Part shown: positions 46,401 through 54,692 of the stretch, one piece after another
How the letters are laid out: each line of letters begins with the position of its first letter
Position numbering within the stretch: position 1 is the first letter of the stretch
From: Pseudomonas gingeri
GTDB lineage: Bacteria; Pseudomonadota; Gammaproteobacteria; Pseudomonadales; Pseudomonadaceae
Reading direction: 5' to 3'
Length of the DNA: 64,000 nt
Assembly: GCF_013386165.1 (NCBI RefSeq)
Contig: NZ_JACAOS010000001.1
Location: 49,300-113,299, forward strand
The notes under the pieces: model-generated
Seen by the model: only the letters and a program-made list of their open reading frames with translations
Databases searched by the model: none
What the model was told of the DNA's origin: nothing
Program-made: the position numbers and the translations under genes

Positions 46401-47075
46401 CTTGAGGGAGGCAAAGGCTTCGAAACCATATTCCAGGGTGTAGAGCACGACCGGTCCGAGATCACTGTGGGTCTCGACCGCTTTCTTGCCCTTGAACTGC
46501 TTCGGGTCGGGATCGCTGTCCGGTAGAGGCGCGCCGTCGCGGCGGGTGATCACGAAGGCGCCAGGCCATGGGCTGGTGTCTGGGGAGTGGGCTCCCAGGA
46601 AGGCAATGCCGTACACCCCGGGTCGATGGACGCAGGGCGCTACTGGCAGGGCGCTTTCCCGTTGTTCCCGTGTGGGCAGGCTCAGTACCTGATCGATCAG
46701 TTGCCGGTCTTCGATATCCAGGGTCCCATCGATGCTGAGCAGTTGCGCCTCACTGCGCAGTTGCGTCTCCAGGCTCAGTGCCAGCCATTGATCGGCGGGT
46801 AAACCGTCGGTGGTGCCATGGGCTTGGGTCCAGAACTGCTCCAGCTGTGCCAGGTAATCCTGTTGCAGTTGGCGTATCTGCCCAAGCGTGTCCGTCGCCG
46901 GAGTCACTTCGGGCATGGCCGGGCGAGGCAACTCATCGAGCAGGGCGGCCACTTGCGCATTGGCGCTATTGAGCAACAGCAACTGCTGGGACTGAAGCGA
47001 CGCGGTGTCGGTCGGCACCGGGCCGTTATCCGTTGCACAGGGTGGAGAAATACAGGGAGGGTCGAGGGTTTTCAT
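40482..47075 (-). CDS. giant toxin-like protein with TcdA/TcdB-type pore-forming region
   Basis: 2197 residues with no signal peptide. The N-terminal ~1300 residues are mostly helical; the stretch PCVHRPGVYGIAFLGA with ITRRDGAPLPD (about 145-185) resembles the DUF6543 dermonecrotic-toxin N-terminal region of Pseudomonas proteins. About 1440-1650 contains long hydrophobic helices (TLTLGGLLAAGNALLVLASL, IPLAGLGLGVSSLVSVFVAK) followed by VYLGSPKIYAVDN. This resembles the TcdA/TcdB translocation domain, which in clostridial toxins inserts into endosomal membranes. A HEMVH sequence (1424-1428) has the zinc-protease pattern HExxH. No glucosyltransferase motif was seen. Export route and target are unknown. 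The RBS is weak. Confidence 0.6.
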   Translation of the reverse strand: MKTLDPPCISPPCATDNGPVPTDTASLQSQQLLLLNSANAQVAALLDELPRPAMPEVTPATDTLGQIRQLQQDYLAQLEQFWTQAHGTTDGLPADQWLALSLETQLRSEAQLLSIDGTLDIEDRQLIDQVLSLPTREQRESALPVAPCVHRPGVYGIAFLGAHSPDTSPWPGAFVITRRDGAPLPDSDPDPKQFKGKKAVETHSDLGPVVLYTLEYGFEAFASLKILHRTLLVRVGKKIADRFSASDDKHENLFAWQVRLLRDTQQRRLNDEFAASPADTSKAMLKRLEAAADLRRILDIGARLNRRSQALQYRVWRQVFKEANRQDWQRYRLVAGQVQAGRLALALALINALPPNSPNDSVDRLLIPDQAALDAIVQALSEEPSVSTTAQRAQTIRDTWQYANAACLQLALLDATLHGRIPERQQQWIEVLLDYPDPATRPKLGTHAIIANALGLWVPPENGQSTLHIIGGGVLAITSADPDDPSVLLHTPDSADGIDLKVLSQRADLDHYFQEPPWRDYVAARLRKSTTPTLESPPPGNAAHIQLIPMPGNVQQCLYEIQRDALIEQARRRLPGKTASDRQSLFEQWAFGTVVAQKSAGLISTFLPAKDWLPRIRASGEIDIATLSGTANTDTRPPTSTDIATLVSQTGADGKTLLTAGPRLQALPPVRLRLLGGAPTGPFIGGQLPPVVSLRLSTIANLVRLGSWNPMVMDVIVPLMPCLAEWPPGSSLVIIDASEPGFGWSVRYRSGLREDTYGYRVNPELFGALHDVLLYRYSPNHYRVWLNGRPLDVPAGEDSFFYAVALSLNQDQDQNNSRFTVERLRNAAADHIERNPDIVPFVISEHLPLYSKALERCLELSAWLGEGGYRELTAILKGGPNPYGLFQPAIRYLETILPSHSSRISAAVDDAFNSIQERHNLRPLPAEIRQVIDRYIDAAPRPELSLWVDEPKRRALLETLLAGPSQAADLDFLVHRTFIFNNNIRQILLEYGVTATQLRLYALQHVGNQISARRDLLRSVLGRVPALLERVDILFSSATLTPPLEEGLNIHQIAHVLNDPNISTDRLRLIARCADAGIIRINLLENADGIKSLADDVVSRLLDHQQNLLALARQMGFQEIAPLLLPFKSDPPSWSRHQFQSTVLANARLRLLLDTPELFASLRKRSGRVVDKMWTQLTSNTHDNARIRHALTNPRRTLSSLSQLSRVLHSALPNTQEARPSTRPQPAWLRGYEMPSPSTLERSEPDARGLYRTPSDRTYILYEGLRYEVRAFRDRFRIIHASEGFRRSTYEVQRRADGSWQLIDTPGLGGDVRRPYPSMAEQSQTQRNAFTTLGQAAQQEWQRLGADSSRAGQVPDLNAIESSADGYTMELISPDGAPRQHLALDKSSALAKLSTRIRSTLDTLHRHFEFQGGQMQPRPGVTHHEMVHGLAQLDGLNSLNTGFALLLLNSGRGHGLSAELSSAVQVQFYTQLAQVVVGVACDSKVLAQAIYLGLKDAGHLGADSISLLDKAGRGIHLAGKTLTLGGLLAAGNALLVLASLGVDSYLLAHAESTEEKATYGTHVGLDTLALGTVLAGFAEGAEFLGPLSIPLAGLGLGVSSLVSVFVAKAQQVLSTGEQFTREIQAYRSGYVEDPETHGLRLDGPVVVTHLDQRNGQVYLGSPKIYAVDNSASGDPRVLLDEHLAIDLGLVLELPGQRPLPVSENIRVLHLPVTAEHTYLPQYGWLLGATQRNDAELQVFKALEQKTQGQFIEAEWVAVFQKVVDRLEPRYHPTRIRVSLGQSAPPLIIGDLTQGGQYLRYDIEGQGSQYDLYLSDGATINLSNCASSQPSTWVLHTDHLSRPDDLQLEPGRLTVGGVVVQVEGKEILYAVNKLDEAYRLDLADGRCTLVTLSARDHESMSTLVQRLQALQSRQQLGASVLIEDLSVPDCPGRGIYYRPADGSFAAIPVDGEDHGEELYQIPTSPEMLVIAPSPQREKVQEAAATLTALRDYLNAEYRKFGGRSAGFWSAQPADGLPGNEQCYGDYLRAQYRLEVQRARLRGGYSDAVYSMLLQLLPWHERDPSTPGPRQVQVHRLSINGYPSDDILVLGDPHQGTLLMHVPASTSALSEFSGTRELKACVQRLAAADPTRQALQEHFPQRCRASNHSALWGYTGTDEALEKLGDNGDWSWVQIDRYPIDEDDVFAALASLKRQSEGG

Positions 47076-47222
47076 GAGTCAGTGATCTCAGGATCCGGGG
47101 GCAACATTGAGTTGCCCGCTACTTGTGACATGTGGTCCCAAGTTTGGATTGAGCGGGTTCACTGGAGATATGAGACGTGTCTTTGACTCGGGGATGAAAT
47201 CGCCCTGATTCGGTCCTGCGAT

Positions 47223-47528
47223 TCAGCGATAGGCGGTGGCGATTCCGCGGCGCTCTTCCAGGCAGTCCGGTGAACCGGTTTCAAATTCCCGGCAGATCAG
47301 CGGACGTTTCTCGTAGATGGTGCAGCGCATGCTGTCGCGATCCAGCGCCGCGCACCAGCCGTCGTCCAGGCGCAACATCACCTCGCCGCCCCAGTCGTCG
47401 ATATCGATGTAGCGCTCGGGGACCCCGGTATCCGTGATCAACATGACCTCCAGGCGGCAGCAGCAGGCCGCGCAGGAAGAGCAACTGATCGCAGGTTCGG
47501 TGAGGTCGGTCAGGGGGATAGTCGTCAT
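47223..47528 (-). CDS. YkgJ-family cysteine-cluster protein
   Basis: 101 residues. Cysteine-rich N-terminus SCSSCAACCCRLEVML and further Cys in CAALDRDSMRCTIYEKRPLICREFE, plus a final CLEERR. This is the YkgJ/UPF0153 pattern thought to bind zinc or iron. The function is not established. It sits between the two giant toxin-like genes and starts 174 bp from the second; there is no sign that it is part of their operons. Confidence 0.88.
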   Translation of the reverse strand: MTTIPLTDLTEPAISCSSCAACCCRLEVMLITDTGVPERYIDIDDWGGEVMLRLDDGWCAALDRDSMRCTIYEKRPLICREFETGSPDCLEERRGIATAYR

Positions 47529-47701
47529 GGGCGCCAGTGTATGCCAGTGCCGTGAGTCCGTATGCCTGAATAAACCGCCTGGCGATAGCCGGATATCACC
47601 CTGTGCTGCCCTGTTTCTTTGTCTACTCCCCTCTCTGTGCTCGGTTCCGGTTGGTTGCGCTGGAGCCCAGGCTCATTTGTCCTATTTGAAGGGAGTCAGA
47701 C

Positions 47702-50700
47702 ATGACTGATACCAGCACGCCGCTTCGCCCGTCGTTGCTACACGAAATCGAGGCGGCCAAGGCGCTTTTCGCTCACCCGCCGACGTTGCGGGAAGTGGCC
47801 TTGTCGGCCATCCAGGGCTATTTTTTTCGCAGTTGGGACCCGCAGCGCAATGCCTCGCGTCTGTATGTCGGCAAGCTTCAATGGCTGGAGCGCGATGGAA
47901 AAAGGTTCTCGGGGGGGTATCAATACCGTGCCGTGATCGACCTTGTGCTCGAGCATTTCATGATCGGGGTCGCGCCGGTCTTTACCGCCGAGCATGTGCT
48001 GGAGATCAAGCTCGACAGTTTGCCCGGCGAGCGGCTGATAGTGGATGCATCGGCCATCCAGACTGTTCTGGGGTCGTGGGGCGATATCCTGCTGCAACTC
48101 TATCAACAGGCATTGGTCGACCACTGGAACGCGGAAGATGGGCAAGGCGCCAGCCGTCTTCGTCGGCTAAGCACGATACTGGTGCGGATACTGTCCGCCG
48201 ATCGTGAACAGCATCGAGCCTTTCTGTCGATCGATCTGCAACAGCCCGAGCAGCAGCTTGCCCTCTATGGGGTCCGGGCGGTGAGCAAGGACACCTGGGG
48301 CGGCGCTTATCCTGAAGCCTTGCCCGTGCTGGTGGCCCGCCGCAAGGAGCGGGGGATCGAACCGACGCCGCTGGTGCTCAGCCTGGCCAAAGGTCTCTTC
48401 AGGGCCGATACCACCGATCTTGGGCAACTGGTGCCCCTGTTCATGGGGCCTCGGGCCAACGGTCGGAATATCGAGTATCGCCAGCACCTGCTCTGGCAGC
48501 AGGGTGACCCGGACCTGCAGTTGGAACAGGCTTTCGCCAGCCTTGCCGAGACCCTGCTGGAAAACCAGCTTCAGGAAATTTCGTTGATCGGGCTCCACGC
48601 CGAGTGGACGCTTGAGGACTACCAGCACCGGCTCGATGGGATTACCCGTCCCGATGGCTGGTTTTTTACACCGGTGCAGGCAGCGCCCCATGTGGTGGTT
48701 GAGTTGCCCGAAGCGCTGGCGGCGCTCAGTGACGGCTTGCCGCACTGGTTGCTGGGGGCGTCGAGCGAAGACATCGGCGCCTACCGTGCCCTGCTGGAAA
48801 AACTGGCCGATGTGCAGCGCGCGTCGGGCGGCCAGGCCTTTCTCGATGACGTCGGTGATCTGCCGGACTTTGCCACCAAGGCGCTGCTCAAGAAGATGGC
48901 TGAGGACCACCCGCAAACCACCGATATCGCCAACCCCGATGATATTCGTCTGGTACTCGACAAGCCCATCGCGGTGGCCATTACCGGGGGCGGAGGCGGG
49001 GGATGGGCGCCGGGGATGGTGGAAAAAGTGCGGATGAGCCTGATGGACTTTGCCCTGGAGAATCTCGGGGGCTTTCGGCATGCGGACATGGCCATCAGTA
49101 TTCGCCACTGTGGCGTGGAAAAGCCGCTGCCGGAATGGCTGACTCCGGACTATGTCAGGGGGCTGGTCACTGCCGTGGACATCGGCAAGACCTATCTGGA
49201 TGCATTGCGGGCCAAGCTGATCGACGACACCGACGAGGCCCTGCGTCGGGAAAAACTCTTCACCGAGCAACTGCGGGTGCAGTTGCCCATGGCGGCGCTG
49301 GAGCTGAAGATCCGCGGCGAAGCGAACTTCGACGAGTCGGGATACCGCACGGTTGAAGCGCTATTGCAGCCCGAGGCGGCGAAGCGCCAGGTGGCGGGCC
49401 AGGAGATTGTCCTGCGCCCCCTGGCCTTCAAGGCCGAAACCGGCGCGACTGCGGACGTCGTGGCATCCATGTTCATTATCGGGCCGAGGGACCTTCACCA
49501 GGGTCCATTCATTCTCTATCGGCCCCTGCTCGCCAAGGCCGGTCCACAGGCGGCGGCCTTCCAGAAGTTCCAGTCGGCACCGGGCAAGAACTTCTGTCCC
49601 CACGACAATGACAGCCGTCCCACGCCTGCCGTCGAGCCGCTGCTGCAATACCCGACGTTGACGGCCCTGTTCGAGGCACTCAAGCAACCCGGCGCAGTGC
49701 AGGACAGCATTCTGACCTGGTTGAGCGATCAGGCCCGGCGCACCTATGCCAATGGCGGTTTTGCCGAGCCCCATCTGCGACGTTCGTTCGAGGACGATTT
49801 TGCCGCGTTACTGTCGGTGGCGCCGGCCACGCTGGATGACGCGGTGGTCCAGGGCGATTATCTGCATCACCTGTTCGTCTCGATGGCCAGCACCCTGATC
49901 GCCCTGGCGGACCGGCAATCGGTGTCCAATGCCGAATTGCGTTGGAATACCCTGAAGGAGGGCGCCTGGCAACTGTTCAATGTGGGGCTGATGTTTATCC
50001 GCGGTCCGGCGGCGGTGGCCGGCTGGATTTTCGCCGTGGTCGCCAGTGTCGATAGCGACTTTCGGCGACTGCAGGAAAAGGACCCCGGGGCCAAGGCTAG
50101 TGCCTGGGCCGATGTACTGGTGAACATTGCCTTTATTCTCGGGCATCGCTTGACCCATCGGCAGGCGCGGGCCAAGACACCGCAGCGGATCCCGATAGAG
50201 GAGGGCCAGCGCTCGCCGACCCGGGCAACGATCAGCGAAGGGCCGGACAGGCCGTTGTCGATGAAACTGGATAACCCCGTGGCACCCGGCACGCTCACCT
50301 CGCGTCCAACGGTCAGTTCGTTCACCTTGAAGATTTACCCCTATCCCTGGCCCGAGCCGCAGACCCTGGGGGAGGTCATCGCGTCCGGCGACCAGAAGGG
50401 GCTGATCCGATTGAAGGAGTCAAACCGCTTGGCCGCCTACTTCGGCGGCTGGCTGTTTGCTGTGAAGGTGGATAGCGAGGGCAATGTTCAGGTGATCGGG
50501 CCGGACGCTCGTAGCGAAGGCTTCTACCTGAAAAACGATGGCACGGGGAAATGGACGCCGGACTTGAAGCTGCGTCTGCGCGGCGGGTCGGGGCGCCCGG
50601 GAGCGAGCGTCGGGAAGAGAAGAGCCGCCCTGCTTGAGGAGAAACGTCGGGAGCAGGAACAGAGGGACTCGGTTCGTGAGCGCTTCATGGCAGAGCATGA

Positions 50701-52585
50701 CCGGCTCGATGCGGTGCAGCGGGAGCGGGCACAAGCGTTGTTTCCCGAGCAGCAGGCTTTGACGACGATGGAACGCAATCCTGATCGCTATACCACCCAG
50801 CAGTGGTTCGCCCGAATGGAGCGGGTCGGCGACCGGGTAAAAATTTTTATCGAGGGTTACGAGCAACAGATCAGTGCGCTGCGGATGAACGAGGCGGTAT
50901 TTGTGCGGGGATACAAGGGGGCACTCTTTGACACCTTGCATCGGTTTGTCATGGGGATGCAACTTGCCCTGGACGCGATAAAGATCATCGAACTGCGTTT
51001 CCATCGGGTCATGGAGCGCTTGTCCTATGAGGATGATTCGGGCCGGGTCTTGCCGGAAATGCTACAGATACAGCAACGAGAAAACCGTGCTTCGGACCTG
51101 TATATCGACTGGGCAGAGCGAGAGAAGCAGGCGTTTACCGAGCTGGGTAGTTATCGCAATCAGGAGTTGACGGATTACCAGGCCATCCACGATATGAGGG
51201 GCGAGGGGAGCAATGTGCGTGGCTTGAAAGCCATCAGGGCGTGCCGGCTCGCGCTGTATTGCTTCAAGGAACTGGATGCGCGGCAACTCGAGAGCGATAT
51301 CTGGACAAAACTCGACGATCTGCGCAATGCCTTGGCCTCCCAGTCCATTCTGGATGAGCGATCCGCTTCGCCGCTGTCCGCCGAGGCGGACATGGAGGTG
51401 CTCAACACCTGCATCAGTCAATACAACGAAGCACTGGCCATGGTCGAGTACAAGAGCGGTTTGTTGGCGCAAGGTAGCCGTTTGGTCTGGGGCGATCTAT
51501 TTGCCCGGCGCCTGGTCGAGTTGCAGCAGGAGGCCGAGCGCAGCCTGGTCGAGCGCATCGAGGCGCAGGCGCCTGCGCAGGAAGAACCCGACGTGCCGCC
51601 GGCACCTGCCGGAGCCCGCCGCAAACTCATCCGTACCCGGCGCAAGCAAAACTATTACGGTTATGTTCGAGACACGCCTCATGATGGCCATGAGGTCGTC
51701 GAGTTGAGGGATCCCCAGACCGGCCAACCGATGGACTCCTTTGTCGAAGAAGGGGATGGCTACTGGCAGCCGTTGCCCAAGCCGGCGGCCGCCCCCTTAC
51801 CCAAACCCCAGCCGCAGCCGGGCCTCAAGCGTCTGGTGCAGATGGCCGAGAGCCAAATCCGCCTGGCTGTCCGAGAGGTCGAGATGGCCAAGCGGCAGAT
51901 CCCTGTCGCCAAGGACCCGGTCTATCTGCAGGATGTGCTCGAAGTCCGGGCGCGGGAGCTGGAGGCGCTGGCCGGGCAAATCGACCGTGCGCTGGCTGAG
52001 TCGAGCAGTTCCGTGGCGCAAAGCGAAATCTCCGCTGGCAAGGTTCAGGCCTCGGAATTGCGTCTCCAGGCCGGGACCGTCAGGCATGAGGGGTTGCTGG
52101 CGCGCATTGCCGTGACCAAATCGAGTGCGCCGGACACCGAACGGCTGCTGTTTCTCAAGGAGCACAGCGAGGTCGAGATCTTTCGCAACGGGCCGCGCAC
52201 AAAACTGGGGAAAGATGATTTTCTCCAGGAATATGTGGTGCGTGACAAGGCGACTGGCAAGAATATCTGGGTGGCACATTTCCACTATCCCGATAAAGCC
52301 ACCGCGGAGGAGTTGTTCGTGATGCGCGGCGTCTTGGGCAAGGACGGCAAGCCACAATCCCATGGCGCCCATCTGAAACGCTGGGCCGAGCGTTTTGTCG
52401 GGGTCAAGGCGCAGGCCCGGGCCGAGCAGGAGCGCTTTGAACGCATCCGCCAAGGCCAACCCGGGCGAGCCTTGGAGGTGTTCCGGATCTGGCGCAGCGA
52501 AATCAGCCTGGGCATGGCGCGCCAGCTGTTTTTCAATGCCGTGGAGCGCGAAGTCGTGGTCCGTGAGCAACTGCGTCAGCTTTAG
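47702..52585 (+). CDS. dermonecrotic-toxin-domain (DUF6543-like) giant protein
   Basis: 1627 residues, no signal peptide, RBS GGGAGT. The N-terminus (LHEIEAAKALFAHPPTLREV, then GGYQYRAVIDLVLEHF) resembles the DUF6543 region of large Pseudomonas proteins. A Gly run lies at about 428-434 (ITGGGGGGWAPG). Hydrophobic helices are at about 758-782 (LMFIRGPAAVAGWIFAVVAS), a highly charged coiled-coil-like stretch at about 977-1015 and a Pro/Lys linker at about 1359-1377. The C-terminal ~140 residues include EVEIFRNGPRTKLGKDDF and VAHFHYPDKATAEELF, a conserved ending in this group. The enzyme activity is unknown. Assignment is by pattern memory. Confidence 0.6.
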   Translation: MTDTSTPLRPSLLHEIEAAKALFAHPPTLREVALSAIQGYFFRSWDPQRNASRLYVGKLQWLERDGKRFSGGYQYRAVIDLVLEHFMIGVAPVFTAEHVLEIKLDSLPGERLIVDASAIQTVLGSWGDILLQLYQQALVDHWNAEDGQGASRLRRLSTILVRILSADREQHRAFLSIDLQQPEQQLALYGVRAVSKDTWGGAYPEALPVLVARRKERGIEPTPLVLSLAKGLFRADTTDLGQLVPLFMGPRANGRNIEYRQHLLWQQGDPDLQLEQAFASLAETLLENQLQEISLIGLHAEWTLEDYQHRLDGITRPDGWFFTPVQAAPHVVVELPEALAALSDGLPHWLLGASSEDIGAYRALLEKLADVQRASGGQAFLDDVGDLPDFATKALLKKMAEDHPQTTDIANPDDIRLVLDKPIAVAITGGGGGGWAPGMVEKVRMSLMDFALENLGGFRHADMAISIRHCGVEKPLPEWLTPDYVRGLVTAVDIGKTYLDALRAKLIDDTDEALRREKLFTEQLRVQLPMAALELKIRGEANFDESGYRTVEALLQPEAAKRQVAGQEIVLRPLAFKAETGATADVVASMFIIGPRDLHQGPFILYRPLLAKAGPQAAAFQKFQSAPGKNFCPHDNDSRPTPAVEPLLQYPTLTALFEALKQPGAVQDSILTWLSDQARRTYANGGFAEPHLRRSFEDDFAALLSVAPATLDDAVVQGDYLHHLFVSMASTLIALADRQSVSNAELRWNTLKEGAWQLFNVGLMFIRGPAAVAGWIFAVVASVDSDFRRLQEKDPGAKASAWADVLVNIAFILGHRLTHRQARAKTPQRIPIEEGQRSPTRATISEGPDRPLSMKLDNPVAPGTLTSRPTVSSFTLKIYPYPWPEPQTLGEVIASGDQKGLIRLKESNRLAAYFGGWLFAVKVDSEGNVQVIGPDARSEGFYLKNDGTGKWTPDLKLRLRGGSGRPGASVGKRRAALLEEKRREQEQRDSVRERFMAEHDRLDAVQRERAQALFPEQQALTTMERNPDRYTTQQWFARMERVGDRVKIFIEGYEQQISALRMNEAVFVRGYKGALFDTLHRFVMGMQLALDAIKIIELRFHRVMERLSYEDDSGRVLPEMLQIQQRENRASDLYIDWAEREKQAFTELGSYRNQELTDYQAIHDMRGEGSNVRGLKAIRACRLALYCFKELDARQLESDIWTKLDDLRNALASQSILDERSASPLSAEADMEVLNTCISQYNEALAMVEYKSGLLAQGSRLVWGDLFARRLVELQQEAERSLVERIEAQAPAQEEPDVPPAPAGARRKLIRTRRKQNYYGYVRDTPHDGHEVVELRDPQTGQPMDSFVEEGDGYWQPLPKPAAAPLPKPQPQPGLKRLVQMAESQIRLAVREVEMAKRQIPVAKDPVYLQDVLEVRARELEALAGQIDRALAESSSSVAQSEISAGKVQASELRLQAGTVRHEGLLARIAVTKSSAPDTERLLFLKEHSEVEIFRNGPRTKLGKDDFLQEYVVRDKATGKNIWVAHFHYPDKATAEELFVMRGVLGKDGKPQSHGAHLKRWAERFVGVKAQARAEQERFERIRQGQPGRALEVFRIWRSEISLGMARQLFFNAVEREVVVREQLRQL

Positions 52586-52621
52586 GGCATCCGGGCCGGC
52601 GCTCGGGAAGCTGTACGGCGT

Positions 52622-53905
52622 TTAGCTGTCGAAGTGCCCGAGCAACGGCTGCGTCCGGGCTGTCGGCCTGGCCAGCAGCAACTGGGCGGTGCCGATGGTG
52701 CGTTCGAGGAAGCCGCCTTCGCAGTAGCACAGGTAGAACTCCCACAACCGCAGGAAATAGTCGTCGTAGCCCAGTTCGCCGAGGCGACCGTGGGCGCGGC
52801 GGAAGTTCTCGTGCCACAGGCGCAGGGTGCGCGCGTAGTGCAGGCCGAAGTCCTCCATGTGCAGCAGGTTCATATCGGTTTCGCGGCTGACCACTTCGAG
52901 CATCTTCTGCACGCTGGGCAAGGCGCCGCCGGGGAAGATATAGCGCTGGATAAAGTCGACCTGGTTCTTCGCCTGTTCATAGCGTTGTTCGCGGATGGTG
53001 ATGGCCTGCAGCAGCATCAGGCCGTTGCTCTTGAGCAGGTGCGCACACTGCTTGAAATAACTGGGCAGGAACTGGTGGCCAACTGCTTCGATCATCTCGA
53101 TGGAGACCAGCTTGTCGTACTGGCCGGTGAGGTCGCGGTAGTCTTCCAGCAGCAGGGTGACCTGCTCTTGCAGGCCCAGGCTGTCGATACGTTGCCGGGT
53201 ATAGGCGAACTGTTCCCGGGACAAGGTGGTGGTGGTCACCTTGCAGCCATAGTGCTGTGCGGCATAGATCGCCATGCTGCCCCAGCCGGTGCCGATTTCC
53301 AGCAGGTGGTCGCTCGGTTGCAGGGCGAGTTTCTGGCAGATCCGTTCCAGTTTGTTCAACTGGGCCTGTTCCAGGCTGTCGTCGGCCCTGAGGAACTGTG
53401 CGGCGGAATACATCATGGTCGGGTCGAGGAATTGTTCGAACAGCTCGTTGCCGAGGTCGTAATGGGCCTCGATGTTTTTCCGCGAACCCTTGCGGGTATT
53501 GCGGTTGAGCCAGTGCAGGCCCTGGATGAACGGCCGCCCGAGTCGTGCCAGGCCACTTTCCATGGCGTCGAGCACGTCCAGGTTGCTGACAAACACCCGG
53601 ACCACCGCGGTCAGGTCCGGGCTGCTCCAGTAGCCATGGATAAATGCCTCACCGGCACCGATGGAACCGTTGCCGGCGACCATGCCCCAGACTGCCGGGT
53701 CGTGGATATGGATCTCGCCTTGGCGGCTGGCATCGGGCTGGCCGAACACTTGCCGCTCGCCGTCTTCGACCATCAGCAACTGGCCGTGGCGCAGTTGGCT
53801 CAGTTGGCGCAGCACGCCCCGGCGCAAGACTGCGCTGGACAGGCTGTTGGCACTGAATCGATTGGCCCTGGCCACCAGGCTAGAACTTTTCATGGCGTTA
53901 CTCAT
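52622..53905 (-). CDS. cfa: cyclopropane-fatty-acyl-phospholipid synthase-like methyltransferase
   Basis: 427 residues from the ATG at 53905, which has GAGGAG nine bases upstream. CFA-family features: ENIEAHYDLGNELFEQFLD-like KNIEAHYDLGNELF, the SAM site LLEIGTGWGSMAIYAA, VSIEMIEAVGHQF and YIFPGGALPS. It transfers a methyl(ene) group from SAM to unsaturated acyl chains of membrane lipids. As last gene of the LitR operon, and with the FAD oxidase and DUF1365 genes, it may make a modified (cyclopropane- or furan-type) fatty acid that protects against light or singlet oxygen. Other Pseudomonas have a second, stress-induced CFA synthase elsewhere. Confidence 0.9.
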   Translation of the reverse strand: MSNAMKSSSLVARANRFSANSLSSAVLRRGVLRQLSQLRHGQLLMVEDGERQVFGQPDASRQGEIHIHDPAVWGMVAGNGSIGAGEAFIHGYWSSPDLTAVVRVFVSNLDVLDAMESGLARLGRPFIQGLHWLNRNTRKGSRKNIEAHYDLGNELFEQFLDPTMMYSAAQFLRADDSLEQAQLNKLERICQKLALQPSDHLLEIGTGWGSMAIYAAQHYGCKVTTTTLSREQFAYTRQRIDSLGLQEQVTLLLEDYRDLTGQYDKLVSIEMIEAVGHQFLPSYFKQCAHLLKSNGLMLLQAITIREQRYEQAKNQVDFIQRYIFPGGALPSVQKMLEVVSRETDMNLLHMEDFGLHYARTLRLWHENFRRAHGRLGELGYDDYFLRLWEFYLCYCEGGFLERTIGTAQLLLARPTARTQPLLGHFDS

Positions 53906-54692
53906 GGTGTCGCTCCTCGGTTTGCGTGGCGGCAAGGCTGAAAGCGCCGTCGGCGGCCTGGTGGGAAAAGATCGGTGTGCGTTTGAGAAACAGGCGCAGG
54001 GCTTGCCAGTAGATCGCCAGGCAAGTCTTCGCGGTCATCCAGGGAAAGCGCCGCAGGTAACGGTGCAGGCTGGCGCGGTCGAGGACTTCGCGGTGCAGGC
54101 TGAGGGTCGCGTCAAAGACCTTCGACTCGCCCTGCCAGTCGGCCATGTGCACACCGAGTCGTTCGGCGGGTGGACTGAAGCTCATGCGGTATTCCAGGTC
54201 CCGGGGCAGGAACGGCGAGACATGGAAACCCTTGGCCACGCTGACGTGCTGGTGGCCGCCGCCTTCGGCGGGCAGCACATAGTGGTAGTGCTCGCCCCAC
54301 GGGGTGTTGGTGACTTCGCAGAGAATCGCCAGCAGTTTCCCGTCGAGGTCATGGCAGTAGAAGAAACTCACCGGGTTGAACGCCAGGCCCCAGCTGCGCG
54401 CCTGGGTCAGCAAGCGGATCGGGCCTTGCGGGGTTTGCCCCAGGGCGGCGCCGACCTGCTGGCGAACCGCATCGATCAGGCGCATGCCCTGGCCGGTGAA
54501 GGTGCGCAGGTAATCGCTTTCGCGAAAGGCGAAGGGCGCCAGGCGCCCGCTGCCGGCCAGGGGCGAGAGCCCGAGCACGGCGTCCTGTTCGTCGAGGTCC
54601 AGGTACAGCAGGCCGATCCGGTAACGGAACGCATGGGGCCGCGGTGAAAAGCGCCGGTGGCTGATCCAGCCGCTGTACAGGGCGCTGTTCAC
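53898..54692 (-). CDS. DUF1365 family protein
   Basis: 264 residues. The beginning LYSGWISHRRFSPRPHAFRY and GLAFNPVSFFYCHD with ICEVTNTPWGEHYHYVLP are the family's conserved motifs; NPVSFFYC is diagnostic. The function is not known, but it is almost always adjacent to CFA-like and FAD amine-oxidase genes, implying a shared lipid-modification role. It overlaps cfa by eight bases and the FAD gene by four. Confidence 0.92.
   Translation of the reverse strand: MNSALYSGWISHRRFSPRPHAFRYRIGLLYLDLDEQDAVLGLSPLAGSGRLAPFAFRESDYLRTFTGQGMRLIDAVRQQVGAALGQTPQGPIRLLTQARSWGLAFNPVSFFYCHDLDGKLLAILCEVTNTPWGEHYHYVLPAEGGGHQHVSVAKGFHVSPFLPRDLEYRMSFSPPAERLGVHMADWQGESKVFDATLSLHREVLDRASLHRYLRRFPWMTAKTCLAIYWQALRLFLKRTPIFSHQAADGAFSLAATQTEERHHE

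Noticed and set aside
47281..47484. Second frame within the YkgJ gene
   Set aside because: It overlaps a gene with a clear Cys-cluster signature; its own translation has no family features.
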